From Planctomycetota bacterium (GTDB lineage Bacteria > Planctomycetota > Planctomycetia > Pirellulales > Pirellulaceae), in the NCBI GenBank assembly GCA_014238905.1, contig JABAAE010000002.1:62001-126000 (forward strand): a stretch of 64,000 nt of DNA, in the 5' to 3' direction. The translations under genes and the position numbers were made by a program. Below, one piece after another: positions 9,171 through 20,963 of the stretch (position 1 is its first letter; each line of letters starts with the position of its first letter). Below the pieces are notes generated by a model that saw nothing but the letters and a program-made list of their open reading frames with translations, was not told the DNA's origin and ran no database searches.

Positions 9171-9758
9171 CTATGGTTTTTCGATCAACTTCTGTTTGAT
9201 CAAAGCAATAACTCCGGTCGAATCCGGACTTTCAAACGGTTTGATCCTGGCAACCACATTGCCTTTACGATCAATCACGAATTTCTCAAAATTCCAACTG
9301 ATTTTACCCTTGCCGGCAGGCTTGGCCTCAACGCTTGTCAGGTGCTTGTACAAAGGGCAAGCGTTTTTACCGTTCACTTCAACTTTGGCCATCATGTCAA
9401 ATTCGACACCATAGTTTTCTTTACAGAAGGACGCAATCTCCTTGGCCGTTCCGGGTTCCTGCATGCCGAATTGGTTGCAAGGCACACCAACGATCGCCAA
9501 ACCTACTTTTGAGTACTTCTCATGTAATGCTTGAAGCTTTTCGTATTGTGGGGTTAATCCGCATTTGGTGGCTACGTTGACCACCATGACGACCTTGCCA
9601 AGGTATTTTTTCTGCAAATCGATCTCCTTGCCATCGAGAGATTTCATTTTGAACCGCAAGGCATTTCCTTTTTCATCGTTATCCTCGCCATACACAGCGG
9701 TTCCAAATGGCAGCAGGCCGATAGCCGAAAAGATCATTAAAAAAGCAATTCTGTTCAT
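9171..9758 (-). CDS. Glutathione peroxidase-family thiol peroxidase, exported
   Basis: Reduces hydroperoxides with a peroxidatic cysteine; bacterial members of this family usually use thioredoxin rather than glutathione. Visible catalytic tetrad: Cys in NVATKCGLTPQY, Gln in GVPCNQFG, and Trp and Asn in ISWNFEKF. The residue is Cys, not selenocysteine. The open frame extends to 9797, but the ATG at 9758 is preceded by GGAG six bases upstream and starts an obvious signal peptide (MNRIAFLMIFSAIGLLPFG, cleavage near VYGE), giving 195 residues. It is thus likely periplasmic and protects envelope components. No electron-donor gene is adjacent. Confidence 0.88.
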   Translation of the reverse strand: MNRIAFLMIFSAIGLLPFGTAVYGEDNDEKGNALRFKMKSLDGKEIDLQKKYLGKVVMVVNVATKCGLTPQYEKLQALHEKYSKVGLAIVGVPCNQFGMQEPGTAKEIASFCKENYGVEFDMMAKVEVNGKNACPLYKHLTSVEAKPAGKGKISWNFEKFVIDRKGNVVARIKPFESPDSTGVIALIKQKLIEKP

Positions 9759-10150
9759 ATAAAACTCCATTGTCTGTTTACGGATTTCAAAGGCCAAACC
9801 AAATTCTAATCAGAACTTACTGATTTTTCACAACTCTCCATCAACCAAATTGAGAATACGCAGTACGCCTTCAATTCGGAGCAACCGGAATAACGGCAAT
9901 CAGATAACTGCCTACTCCATTCCACTTTGTTCTTTCGGAGGGGGGAGCGATATGGGCATCCGGCCGATCTCTCTTGCCATCCAGCCGCCCTGCTTATCGG
10001 TTGACAAAAAAACCGCCTGTTGAAAACAACAGGCGGTTTTGATCTGTGACGTGACAACACACTTCACTTGAAACATCGTGGTGGATGAGACGACTTTCTC
10101 GCGCACCGAATCAAACACCCCAAGCTTGTTTGGATGATGTCCCGGATTGT
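9759..10150. other. Gap holding the groEL terminator
   Basis: 392 bases between the peroxidase start and the groEL stop. It contains the terminator at 10005-10040, and the remainder should include the peroxidase promoter. Two minus-strand open frames here lack family signal and cross the terminator, so they are not called. Confidence 0.6.
10005..10040 (-). terminator. Rho-independent terminator of groES-groEL
   Basis: Perfect 13-bp stem (aaaaccgcctgtt at 10009-10021 with aacaggcggtttt at 10028-10040) with a six-base loop. On the minus strand the stem ends in a run of seven T. It lies 111 bases after the groEL stop. The T-run on the other side is shorter, so it may also stop plus-strand readthrough weakly. 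Confidence 0.92.
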
Positions 10151-12195
<2,045 letters not shown>

Positions 12196-12736
12196 TGACT
12201 GACAACTCCAGTGGGAACAGTTCGTGAATGAATAAAAAAGAGGACTTTCCTCTGCCATTTTTGCAACAAAAAGTTTAAACCGATCTAAGAGGCAAATATC
12301 GGGCCAAACAATGCAATTGTGATTTTTTTTTTAAAATACCTCACCGATCCCTGCTGGACCGGCTAGGAAACCCGATGATTTCCACTTCTTCTAGAAGATC
12401 ATTTGCCTACACAAAAAACAATAAGCGGCTTATCTTTTTGCGAATTCGGAGGGTTCCATCAGATAAAATCGCCAATCCAAACCCGGAAAAGGCCGGATTT
12501 CCATCGCGTAGTGACAAATTGGCATCTTAAAATCCGCCCGAAAAAAGGTTATGAATGACCTACGCTTTCAAAAACGGGTCCCAGCAGTCAAATTGGTGAA
12601 TGTTTCGGAGATTGAAGGTGAGGCTGGTTCACCGTGATTCAAACTCAACCGATAACTCAAAAAAATCCGATCGAGGCACTCGTTCTGCGGTAAAACCCAC
12701 CATTTATTTGGTCAACCTAACTCATCTATTTTTTCC
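12196..12736. promoter_or_regulatory. Divergent gap upstream of groES
   Basis: 541 bases between groES (minus) and the zinc-ribbon gene (plus). It must contain the heat-shock promoter of groES-groEL. I looked for the CIRCE repeat (TTAGCACTC and its complement) and did not find it, and saw no convincing sigma-32-type site. A small gagga/tcctc hairpin occurs at about 12240-12255. Confidence 0.4.
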
Positions 12737-13522
12737 ATGCCGATAAAAGTCACCTGCTCCTGTGGAAAGTCTTTCAATGCCAAACACGAATTGGCAGGAA
12801 AACGCGTCCGTTGCCCCCAATGTAAAGAACCCATTGCAATTCCGAATGTCCAAGATCCGGACGAATTGCAATTAGAGGCACCGATCAATGCCCCCAAATA
12901 CAATCCACTGGATGACATCCTTAACGAAGAGGGTGTCAAAGCAACTCCCACCGGCCCCACCTGTCCGTCCTGCGCCGAACCGATTCAGGCCGAAGCCATC
13001 GTTTGCGTTGAATGTGGATTCAATATTTCCACTGGTGAAAAGATGTCGACCTTTGTAGAGGAAGACGAGGACGATGCTGAAGCCGCCACGGCTGGCATGT
13101 CTGAAACCGAAAAGATGCTTTACAAGGCCGAACGGGAAATCGAAGACACGCCCATTTCGGCAGACGGGGAAAAGTTTGGAGACGAAGGAGAGTCCTATAT
13201 TATTGCCATCGGCGCAATCGTATTAGTCACCACCATTGTAGGCGTTGGTGTGTATGCCATCACTTTACTCGACGATATTGAAGATTTTCCCACAACGCTG
13301 GTCAGCGCATGGATGAGTGTTATTTTTGCGTTGGGTTCCCTTTGCGCTATTACGATCACGGCATTCAAAGAACGTCCTCGTTCGGGCTATTTATGCCTTT
13401 GCGTACCGTTCCTGTACCAACTCTTTTATTCAGCCACGCGGGGCCTCTACGTGTCGATGGGAATCCTGATTCTGTTTACCGCCATTGCGGTGGGGTGCTT
13501 TATGTCTTTAGGCGGAGGCTAG
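12737..13522 (+). CDS. Zinc-ribbon membrane protein of planctomycete type
   Basis: 261 residues of unknown function. It starts with a zinc ribbon (CSCGKSF...CPQCKEP, residues 7-34), then a second ribbon (CPSCAEP...CVECGFN, about 76-97), then an acidic linker (residues 105-150) and four predicted transmembrane helices from about 155 to the end. Such proteins, a short N-terminal MJ0042-like ribbon followed by a membrane domain, are abundant in planctomycetes. Two CxxC pairs in the cytoplasm suggest metal-stabilised protein or nucleic-acid contacts. The ATG at 12737 sits directly before the first ribbon, which fixes the start although no strong ribosome site is seen. Confidence 0.8.
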   Translation: MPIKVTCSCGKSFNAKHELAGKRVRCPQCKEPIAIPNVQDPDELQLEAPINAPKYNPLDDILNEEGVKATPTGPTCPSCAEPIQAEAIVCVECGFNISTGEKMSTFVEEDEDDAEAATAGMSETEKMLYKAEREIEDTPISADGEKFGDEGESYIIAIGAIVLVTTIVGVGVYAITLLDDIEDFPTTLVSAWMSVIFALGSLCAITITAFKERPRSGYLCLCVPFLYQLFYSATRGLYVSMGILILFTAIAVGCFMSLGGG

Positions 13523-13530
13523 AATCCGCC
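13511..13530 (+). terminator. Possible terminator overlapping a stop codon
   Basis: An inverted repeat, GGCGGA at 13511-13516 and TCCGCC at 13525-13530, flanks the stop codon of the zinc-ribbon gene and is followed by TAAAAA. The stem is short and the T-run is absent on the plus strand, so it is a weak candidate. Confidence 0.3.
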
Positions 13531-13572
13531 TAAAAATGACGATTGCACCTTACTGATCAACTTGGGTTTCAT

Positions 13573-15810
13573 TCAGTCGGCGGCCACAACTCGAACCAAC
13601 TCTCCCTTGAATGCTGGTGTCCGGGATTGTGGATCGACATGGCGGGAGACGAGGACATTGGCTTCCGGGTAATACATCAAGCAATTCCCCTCTTTGATTT
13701 CTGAATAGTCCCGAACCAGGATGCTATCCATGTGACCGGTTGCACTCTCAATCCTGACACTTTGGTTGGGGTGAAGACCCAGACGCCGAATATCTTGAGG
13801 ATTCATCAGAATCACGTCTCGCCGATCTTGACCACGATAGATATCGGCGTCTTCGTAAACAACCGTGTTAAACTGACCTTCGCTGCGAACGGTCATCAAA
13901 CGCAGCCACTGCCGGTCACCCCGGAGTGAAGGCAAGGGATGCGTGTGCAGTTCAGCCTTGCCAGATTCAGTACCAAAATGGGGCGTGTGAAAGGTCCTTC
14001 CTGCAATTTGAAATTCTTTTTGAGATCGATCAATTTCTTCCATGGCCTCCCAGCCAGGAACCACATCACCGATCCAACGCCGAACTTCCTTGTGGGTCCT
14101 CATGCGCGACCAGTCAACAACGGATTGTTCCCCAAGACTCTTTTCACCCAGTTCACAAATGACATCTACTTCTGACCTTGGTCCATGAAATCGAGGCACG
14201 CCGCCATCGCTCAAACGAACATAATTGAACATCGACTCCTGTGTCGTCTTTTGCGACTCCTCGTCGCGAGCGAGCACCGGTAGAATAATCGTCTCTGCGG
14301 CAAGGCCGTGAACGTGTCCGGTGTTAAGGGTCGTGTTCAGCTGAACGAGAGTCTGCAATTTAGACAAGGCACGTTCTGCAAACGCTGAATCAGGATTGCT
14401 CCCATAGAGGTTTCCCCCCAAACAACAAGCGAACTTTAGTTGAGATCGATCTGCTTTTTCCATGCAGGCAAGAGTATCCAAACCCGCTGTCATTGGCAGG
14501 GATGCCCCCAGTCGATCCTCAAGGCGTTTGAAAATAGTGGCTTTTAATTTCGGAGTAACGCCAACCGACCCAATCCCCTGAACATTGGAATGCCCCCTGA
14601 TCGGCATCAGGCCTGCTCCCTCCTTCCCAACCATCCCCCTGGCCAATGCCAGGTTGGCAATGGACTGGACGTTTTCAACGCCATGGGCGTGATGTGTAAT
14701 CCCCATTGTCCATGCAAACACAGCTCGCCGAGAGCGACTATATAGGTCAGCGATTTGATTGATCGAGGCAAGGGTAACACCTGATTTTTCCTCAATCTCT
14801 TCCCAGCGGAGATCGCGAAGCCATTCCAACCATGCCTGGCTCGACTGACAATATTGGTCAAGAAAAACCGAATCATGCTGCCCCGACTCAACGATTCGTT
14901 TTGCAACACCGGTTAATAGTGCCAAATCACCACCGATGTGGGGCTGAATGTAAAGCGAAGCAATGGGTGAACCAAATAGCATGCTGCGGAAATCGCTGGG
15001 AATTTTAAAATTCACCAAACCGGTTTCCACGACGGGATTGATAACGATTACCTGTCCGCCACGCCTGCGCAATTTCATCAGACTTGTCATCAGGCGAGGG
15101 TGATTACTGGCAGGGTTGCCTCCAATCAGGAAGACCAGATCCGATTGATCAAGATCATCTAAAACAATTGTCGCGGTGCCACTGCCGATACTACTGGTTA
15201 GTCCAACACCACTGGCTTGGTGACAATAGTAGCTACAATTATTGATGTTGTTGGTCCCGTAAAGTCTCGCAAACAACTGCAGAAGAAAACCCGCCTCATT
15301 ACTGCTGCGACCACTGAAGTACCAAAATGACTCGTCTGGTTCTATCGAATGAAGGCGACGGGTGATTCTCTGGATGGCTTCGGACCACGTCAAAGGCCGG
15401 TAATACTTTGCACCTTTTTCCCATAGGACCGGCTGTGAAAGCCGACCGCAGGATTCCAATTCTCTTGGAGAAAATCTCTTCAATTGAGCAATCGAAACCT
15501 TCGACCAGAACGACTCCGGGATTGGCGATTGCATATCCGCAGCCATCGCCTGCAGTGATTTCTTACATACCTCTGGAAAACCGCCGGCCTCGTTGACCAT
15601 GCCTCCCAGCTGTCCCCCCATCCCAAGCGCGCAGGTCTTACAGGCATTTCGGGATCGCATCGATTTCCAAAATTTCCAAAAGCCTCCTGATTCCCGAGCT
15701 TTCCGAAAGGAATACCGAATCGCCTGCCAACCACCGCCACTTTTTAGTCTTTTTGCCATTCCAGAAATCAAAACAGGGACTTGGAGAGTTATTCTTGTTT
15801 TCCGACTCAT
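13573..15810 (-). CDS. FdhF/YdeP-family molybdopterin oxidoreductase
   Basis: A 745-residue molybdopterin guanine dinucleotide enzyme of the YdeP subgroup, which resembles formate dehydrogenase alpha subunits but has no proven substrate; E. coli YdeP is linked to acid resistance. The subgroup marker RNACKTCALGMGGQ lies near residue 54; it replaces the usual four-cysteine iron-sulfur motif, so a 4Fe-4S cluster is uncertain. Other signs are WSEAIQRITRRL, the cofactor region FLIGGNPASNHPRLM, MGITHHAHGVENVQSIANLA, RGHSNVQGIGSVG, and the C-terminal molydopterin-binding domain (about 610-745) with QFNTVVYEDADIYRGQDRR. No signal peptide, so cytoplasmic. No FdhD or cofactor gene is next to it. Confidence 0.88.
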   Translation of the reverse strand: MSRKTRITLQVPVLISGMAKRLKSGGGWQAIRYSFRKARESGGFWKFWKSMRSRNACKTCALGMGGQLGGMVNEAGGFPEVCKKSLQAMAADMQSPIPESFWSKVSIAQLKRFSPRELESCGRLSQPVLWEKGAKYYRPLTWSEAIQRITRRLHSIEPDESFWYFSGRSSNEAGFLLQLFARLYGTNNINNCSYYCHQASGVGLTSSIGSGTATIVLDDLDQSDLVFLIGGNPASNHPRLMTSLMKLRRRGGQVIVINPVVETGLVNFKIPSDFRSMLFGSPIASLYIQPHIGGDLALLTGVAKRIVESGQHDSVFLDQYCQSSQAWLEWLRDLRWEEIEEKSGVTLASINQIADLYSRSRRAVFAWTMGITHHAHGVENVQSIANLALARGMVGKEGAGLMPIRGHSNVQGIGSVGVTPKLKATIFKRLEDRLGASLPMTAGLDTLACMEKADRSQLKFACCLGGNLYGSNPDSAFAERALSKLQTLVQLNTTLNTGHVHGLAAETIILPVLARDEESQKTTQESMFNYVRLSDGGVPRFHGPRSEVDVICELGEKSLGEQSVVDWSRMRTHKEVRRWIGDVVPGWEAMEEIDRSQKEFQIAGRTFHTPHFGTESGKAELHTHPLPSLRGDRQWLRLMTVRSEGQFNTVVYEDADIYRGQDRRDVILMNPQDIRRLGLHPNQSVRIESATGHMDSILVRDYSEIKEGNCLMYYPEANVLVSRHVDPQSRTPAFKGELVRVVAAD

Positions 15811-15969
15811 CCAACAATAGCAGGACAGAACCCAACCGGAAACGCTGAAGATACCGGTTCATTCTCTTGACGGAGAGATTGTTTGAGATCTTCAATGGAG
15901 GTGACTTTGTTTCAGCACCTTGATTGAGCTAAAATGACGGGGTCCTCAATTACTCTGGAATTTGAAAAC

Positions 15970-17346
15970 ATGCTTGATCTAACCGGCAATGGATCCGCGA
16001 AAACCTGTAATGGAACAACAAGGAGGGAAATCCTGCAGGCAGGCACGCTGGGTAGCATCGGCCTGTCGTTACCACAACTTTTGGAAGCAGAGGACAAAGG
16101 GATCATCAAAGAGAAGGACGATGATCGGGCATGTATCATGATTTTTAATCTTGGTGGTCCCAGCCAACTGGATACTTTTGACATGAAACCCAACGCCGCG
16201 GCAGAGGTTCGTGGGCCTTTTCAACCCATCAATACCCGCGGAGATTTTCAGATCAGCGAGATCTTCCCTAAGCATGCTGAAATTGCTGACAAGTTTTCAT
16301 TGGTTCGAAGCTGCTTTCATTCCGGGGCAGCCGTTCATGACGCTGGTTGGCAAATGATGCAAACCGGGCGATTGTTCTCAGGCGGTATCCTGACCCCCCA
16401 TGCGGGCGCGGTGACCGGTTACCTGCGGGGAAGAAAAACCGACCTTCCCCCCAATGTGGTCCTGCCCGAGAAAATGGGAAGAGGAGGCGGCAATCTTCCC
16501 AACGGTCAGTCGGGTGGTTTTTTGGGCAAAGTCTACGACCCTTTTGAATTAGCTGCAGATCCTTCCAAACCGGATTTCAAAGTTCCTGATTTATTACCCC
16601 CGTCCTCATTGGGGCAAACGCGATTGGACCGCCGCCGCAAAATGCGGGATCTGGTTGAGGATTCAGTTTCAAAATTCGAAACCAGCGAAAATGCCAAAAT
16701 GCTCAACGATAATTTTCAGGCTGCCTTTCGGATGATGACCAGCAAACAGGCTCGCGAGGCCTTTGATCTATCGAAAGAACCAGACAAAGTTCGTCAGCGA
16801 TATGGCATGAATCGATTTGGACAGTGCTGTTTACTTGCCCGCAGGCTTATCGAAGCAGGTGTCCGATTCGTGACGATTAATACCTTCCTGACTGTGTTTG
16901 ACGAAATCACTTGGGACATTCACGGTTCGGCGCCATTTACGTCGATTGAAGGGATGAAAAACATTGTCGCCCCGATGTATGATCAAGCCTACTCCGCATT
17001 GATCGCTGATCTGCATGATCGGGGAATGCTCTCCAAAACGATGGTGTGCAATCTCTGTGAATTTGGTCGGACCCCTCGGGTGAATCCGGCGGGAGGTCGG
17101 GACCACTGGCCTCAGTGTTACACTGTCTATTTTGCCGGCGGCGGTATCAAGGGAGGAAGAGCGGTCGGGGCGAGTGATCCGATTGGAGCAGTCCCCGAGG
17201 ATCGGCCTGTTGGACCAGCTGAGGTCATCGCCACCATTTTTCACAGTCTCGGTTTTGATCTGGAAATGGAATTGCCAGGGCCAGGAGGCAGACCATTCCC
17301 GCTGGTGAATTACGGTGCCAAACCAATCCAGGAACTGTTTGGTTGA
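15970..17346 (+). CDS. DUF1501 secreted protein
   Basis: A sulfatase-fold-related DUF1501 protein, very expanded in planctomycetes, of unproven activity. Starting at the ATG at 15970 it has 458 residues and the normal family opening (MLDLTGN...C...TRREILQAG), where TRREILQAGTLGSIGLSL resembles a twin-arginine-type export signal. An ATG at 15934 would add 12 residues with no family match. Motifs: IFNLGGPSQLDTFDMKP near 70, SCFHSGAAVHDAGWQMMQTG near 120, and the C-terminal CEFGRTPRVNPAGGRDHWPQ, which contains the conserved Arg-Asp-His. It precedes the DUF1549/DUF1553 protein, and such pairs are usually co-transcribed; DUF1501 first is the less common order. Confidence 0.9.
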   Translation: MLDLTGNGSAKTCNGTTRREILQAGTLGSIGLSLPQLLEAEDKGIIKEKDDDRACIMIFNLGGPSQLDTFDMKPNAAAEVRGPFQPINTRGDFQISEIFPKHAEIADKFSLVRSCFHSGAAVHDAGWQMMQTGRLFSGGILTPHAGAVTGYLRGRKTDLPPNVVLPEKMGRGGGNLPNGQSGGFLGKVYDPFELAADPSKPDFKVPDLLPPSSLGQTRLDRRRKMRDLVEDSVSKFETSENAKMLNDNFQAAFRMMTSKQAREAFDLSKEPDKVRQRYGMNRFGQCCLLARRLIEAGVRFVTINTFLTVFDEITWDIHGSAPFTSIEGMKNIVAPMYDQAYSALIADLHDRGMLSKTMVCNLCEFGRTPRVNPAGGRDHWPQCYTVYFAGGGIKGGRAVGASDPIGAVPEDRPVGPAEVIATIFHSLGFDLEMELPGPGGRPFPLVNYGAKPIQELFG

Positions 17347-17419
17347 CATTTGAATGCAAACCCTTTTCTACAAATGGGCTGGACTAAATACACCAATGGC
17401 GATCTCACCCGGCAAAACG

Positions 17420-19675
17420 ATGAATTCCATTTTTTCTTCACTATTAATACTGATGACACTGTTCGGAATTGTCAGAGAAATTCCGTCCCAGGAAAACGAG
17501 ACGGAAATTTCTCCAGTCGACAATGAAAAGGTTTCATTTCGAAATGAAGTTCTTCCGGTTTTTGCGAAGCTCGGATGTAACTCAGGGGCATGTCATGGCG
17601 CCTTGGCCGGCAAGGGTGGGTTCCGGCTCTCATTGAGGGGATTTGATCCCGGCGCTGATTATTTCAATATTGTCAAACAGGCAAGAGGAAGGCGGATTGA
17701 ATTACGTGATCCGGCCAAAAGCCTTTTGCTAACCAAACCCAGTGGTGCCGTTTCGCATAAGGGAGGCGTTCGGTTTAACGTCAATTCCCCCGCCTATAAA
17801 ATCCTATCAACCTGGATTGCTCAAGGAGCGATAGGCCCAACAAACGCCGATTTGGCAATTACCAAAGTCCAGATTCTTCCGGGCACCATCACCTCTCGGC
17901 CTGGAGATCGGCAAATGGTGAAAGTTCAAGCCATTTATTCCGACGGAAGCACCAAAGACGTCACCCGTTGGTCCAAATTTACGTCGACAGATGAAACCAT
18001 TGCAAAAGTCTCGGAGAAAGGAGAAATCGAAGTCAATGGATTTGGCGTAGGAGCGATTACAGCGTGGTTCGACAGCCGCATCGCGGTTGCGAGTCTGACG
18101 ATTCCTTATGCTAATCGCATTTCCCCAGAAGTTTTCCAAGAGACTCCCAAAAGAAATTTTATTGATGCACGGGTGGTCGAACAGCTTCGCCAACTAAGGC
18201 TCCAACCCTCCCCCCGCTGCGATGACTCGACATTTGTCCGGCGAGTTTTTCTCGATGCAATAGGCATCCTGCCGAAACCTGATGAGGTGAAGGAATTCCT
18301 GGACGACTCGTCGCCTGACAAACGTGACAAGCTGATTGATGCCCTTCTTAATCGCCCTGAATTTGTCGATCTTTGGACGTATCACTGGTCTGATCTGTTG
18401 TTGATCAATGGAACCCGTCTACGGCCCAACGCAGTCAAATCCTTCTATCAATGGGTACGAAAGCACGTCCAAAACAATACACCTTGGGACCGATTCGTTC
18501 ACGAGATCTTGACAGCCCAGGGAAGCAGCCTTGAAAACGGCGCGACCAATTTCTACGCGCTACATCAAGACCCTCAAAATATGGCAGAGAACGCCAGCCA
18601 GGCCTTTTTGGGGCTGTCGATTGCCTGCGCGAAATGCCACAATCATCCCCTCGAAAAATGGACCAATGACCAGTACTACGCCTTTGCCAACATGTTCTCG
18701 CGTGTGCGGGCAAAAGGCTGGGGAGGCGATGGTCGCAATGGCGATGGAAAACGGACGCTCTTTCTGGCCACCAGCGGGGAACTCATTCAGCCCGGCTCAG
18801 GCAAACCACAACCTCCCGCACCACTCGATGGAGTGCCGCTTTCGTTTGATTATCAAGGGGATCGCCGGGTCCCTTTGGCGGATTGGCTAGTTGATCGAAA
18901 AAATCCTTATTTCGCCAAAGCCATTACCAACCGGGTGTGGGCCAAGTTTTTTGCGGTGGGGTTGGTAGACCCCGTCGATGACCTGCGACTCTCCAATCCG
19001 GCACGCAATGCCCCCCTCCTGGAAGAAGCTGCCACTTTCTTGGCCGACCATGATTTTGACTTAAAGGCATTAATGCGAGTCATCATGCGTTCAGAAACTT
19101 ATCAACGTAGTAGCACCGCGGTGCCTGGCAACCAGTTGGAAAACCGATATTACTCCCGTTACTATCCAAAACAGTTAATGGCCGAAATCCTGCTCGATGC
19201 AATATCCGAAACCACTGGTGTACCGACAGAATTTAATCAAATCTCTTTTCCTGGAGCCGACAATCAAAAAACCGATTTCTATCCAAAAGGGACCCGTGCG
19301 TTGCAATTGTATGACAGTGCGGTTGCGTCCTATTTCCTGAAGACTTTTGGTCGAAATCAACGTGAGATCACCTGCGAATGTGAGCGGACCAACGAATCCA
19401 GCATGGTCCAAGTGTTGCACATCGCCAATGGAAACACTCTCAATCGTAAGCTAATGGAAAAAGAAAACCGGATTGGAAAATTGCTGGAATCCGATTTTAC
19501 TGATGAAGATCTCATTCGTCAGTCCTATCTCATTTGCCTGGCGAGAGAACCGTCGAGGAAAAAACTGGATGCGTTACTCCTGATGTTCGCTGAATCCAAG
19601 GATGACAAGCGAGTTCTCCTGGAAGATCTTTTCTGGAGCCTGATCAGCAGCCGGGAGTTTATGTTTAACCACTAG
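17420..19675 (+). CDS. DUF1549/DUF1553 cytochrome-like secreted protein with Big2 domain
   Basis: Planctomycete surface or periplasmic protein, 751 residues from the ATG at 17420, chosen because it starts a clean signal peptide (MNSIFSSLLILMTLFGIV); the open frame begins at 17354. After the signal come a planctomycete cytochrome-like segment with an atypical C-x4-C-H motif (GCNSGACHG, near residue 52), a Big2-type immunoglobulin-like domain (about 150-230, VKVQAIYSDGSTKDVTRW), DUF1549 (about 240-440, with a canonical CAKCHNHP heme-like motif) and DUF1553 (about 490-745, FAKAITNRVWAKFFAVGLVDP). These pairs with DUF1501 are proposed to act in degradation of complex organic matter, but no reaction is established. 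Confidence 0.88.
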   Translation: MNSIFSSLLILMTLFGIVREIPSQENETEISPVDNEKVSFRNEVLPVFAKLGCNSGACHGALAGKGGFRLSLRGFDPGADYFNIVKQARGRRIELRDPAKSLLLTKPSGAVSHKGGVRFNVNSPAYKILSTWIAQGAIGPTNADLAITKVQILPGTITSRPGDRQMVKVQAIYSDGSTKDVTRWSKFTSTDETIAKVSEKGEIEVNGFGVGAITAWFDSRIAVASLTIPYANRISPEVFQETPKRNFIDARVVEQLRQLRLQPSPRCDDSTFVRRVFLDAIGILPKPDEVKEFLDDSSPDKRDKLIDALLNRPEFVDLWTYHWSDLLLINGTRLRPNAVKSFYQWVRKHVQNNTPWDRFVHEILTAQGSSLENGATNFYALHQDPQNMAENASQAFLGLSIACAKCHNHPLEKWTNDQYYAFANMFSRVRAKGWGGDGRNGDGKRTLFLATSGELIQPGSGKPQPPAPLDGVPLSFDYQGDRRVPLADWLVDRKNPYFAKAITNRVWAKFFAVGLVDPVDDLRLSNPARNAPLLEEAATFLADHDFDLKALMRVIMRSETYQRSSTAVPGNQLENRYYSRYYPKQLMAEILLDAISETTGVPTEFNQISFPGADNQKTDFYPKGTRALQLYDSAVASYFLKTFGRNQREITCECERTNESSMVQVLHIANGNTLNRKLMEKENRIGKLLESDFTDEDLIRQSYLICLAREPSRKKLDALLLMFAESKDDKRVLLEDLFWSLISSREFMFNH

Positions 19676-19698
19676 CGATCAGGCGGCCTTGTGATTGG

Positions 19699-19732
19699 TC
19701 TATCTGGTAGTGTCTATCTGGTAGTGTCTATC
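19699..19732. repeat. 14-bp tandem repeat, 2.4 copies
   Basis: Two perfect copies of tctatctggtagtg plus six bases, in the short gap between the DUF1549 gene and the convergent mscS-like gene. Confidence 0.95.
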
Positions 19733-19734
19733 CA

Positions 19735-20706
19735 CTAACTTCCCAGCTGTTGCAGATGAACATCGAATTGCTGGAAGGGTATCCCAATCCCAGCCCGGTC
19801 AAGAGAGTTCTTGATCGCTCGTATCAAGTCCTGTCGAACATCCCAGTAGAGGTCCGATTTACACCAAACCCTAACTTGCCAGTCGATCGTCGAAGCATTC
19901 AATTCCAGCAGAACCACCACGGATTCCGGATCGACCAATCTATTCTCCACCAGCAAAATAGCGTTCATTAACACCTCTCGCGTCTTGTCTAAATCGGCCT
20001 CGTATGCAGTGCCCACATTGACGTCCACCCGACGTTTCGAATGAAAGCTGACGTTTTCGATCGTCGCCCCGAAAACCTTGCTGTTAGGGATAATAATCCG
20101 CCGGTTGTCGCTGGTATCCAGCGCGATGGTAAATAAATCAATTTCGTTTATCGTCCCGGCTTCCCCTCCAACCTTGACGAATTGCCCCACCTTAAACGGA
20201 CGGAAAATCAACAGCATCACGCCGCTGGCAAAGTTCGAAAGAGTTCCCTGGAAAGCCAAACCAATGGCCAGGCCCATCGCTCCGATCAGAGCAGCAAAAG
20301 AAGTCGTTTCCACGCCGAAAATACTCAGACAGGATAAAACTCCCAAGGCTAATACACCCCAGCGAGCAATTTTTGCAAAGAACTTGGTGAGAGTTTCATC
20401 AAACCGTGTTTTTTCCAAGCCCTTGATCACCAGCCTCGACGCGATTCCCGCAATCATCCAGGTGATCAAAAGAATGACCAGGACCTTCAAAGCGCCGATA
20501 CCGTAAGGAATCCCGTAAACCACCGAAGTCTGTACCCACTCTGGAGTCCCTTCAGGCAATATGTCAGCGACGGCCTTGGTTGCCGACGCGGTGGCAGGAT
20601 CTGCTATTGTCGGAACGGAGGAAATCCCCCCCTCCACAGAATTTTCCGTAGCGGTTTCTCCTGCAACTGTTTCCTGAGCAAAAAAATACAACGGCAGCAT
20701 GGTCAT
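19735..20706 (-). CDS. Small-conductance mechanosensitive channel, MscS family
   Basis: A 323-residue inner-membrane channel that opens under membrane tension to release solutes. It has an N-terminal 65-residue low-complexity extension that may include a signal sequence, then helices at about 75-95, 115-135 and the pore helix TM3 with the glycine/alanine packing pattern (FAALIGAMGLAIGLAFQGTLSNFASGV). The beta domain follows (FKVGQFVKVGGEAGTINEID, IIIPNSKVFGATIENVS) and the C-terminal alpha-beta domain to about 318. Length is slightly above the 286 of E. coli MscS. Stand-alone on the minus strand. Confidence 0.93.
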   Translation of the reverse strand: MTMLPLYFFAQETVAGETATENSVEGGISSVPTIADPATASATKAVADILPEGTPEWVQTSVVYGIPYGIGALKVLVILLITWMIAGIASRLVIKGLEKTRFDETLTKFFAKIARWGVLALGVLSCLSIFGVETTSFAALIGAMGLAIGLAFQGTLSNFASGVMLLIFRPFKVGQFVKVGGEAGTINEIDLFTIALDTSDNRRIIIPNSKVFGATIENVSFHSKRRVDVNVGTAYEADLDKTREVLMNAILLVENRLVDPESVVVLLELNASTIDWQVRVWCKSDLYWDVRQDLIRAIKNSLDRAGIGIPFQQFDVHLQQLGS

Positions 20707-20963
20707 TCCCTTTATCGATCAAATAATGCCAAGTGAAATCCGGATTGGTAGTAACAACGTTTCCAAGCAGGCTGATAGACAGTAAAGGCGACTTCTTTAC
20801 GACCAACCTTAATGTGTCAAACAACCCATACAAAAACGATTTCTGCCTTGTGAAAAACTGGTCCACAGCCGAAAATGACCGACTGAAAACTGGCGCCAAA
20901 CCGTCACCGAATTTGGCGTTCCATTCCCGCTGGCTGCCAACGAACGAATTAGAGCATAATCAA

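Noticed and set aside
8872..9414. 180-residue plus-strand frame before and antisense to the glutathione peroxidase
   Set aside because: No ribosome site or family signal, and the overlapping gene is certain.
12196..12340. CIRCE/HrcA operator before groES
   Set aside because: Sought but the required inverted repeat is absent.
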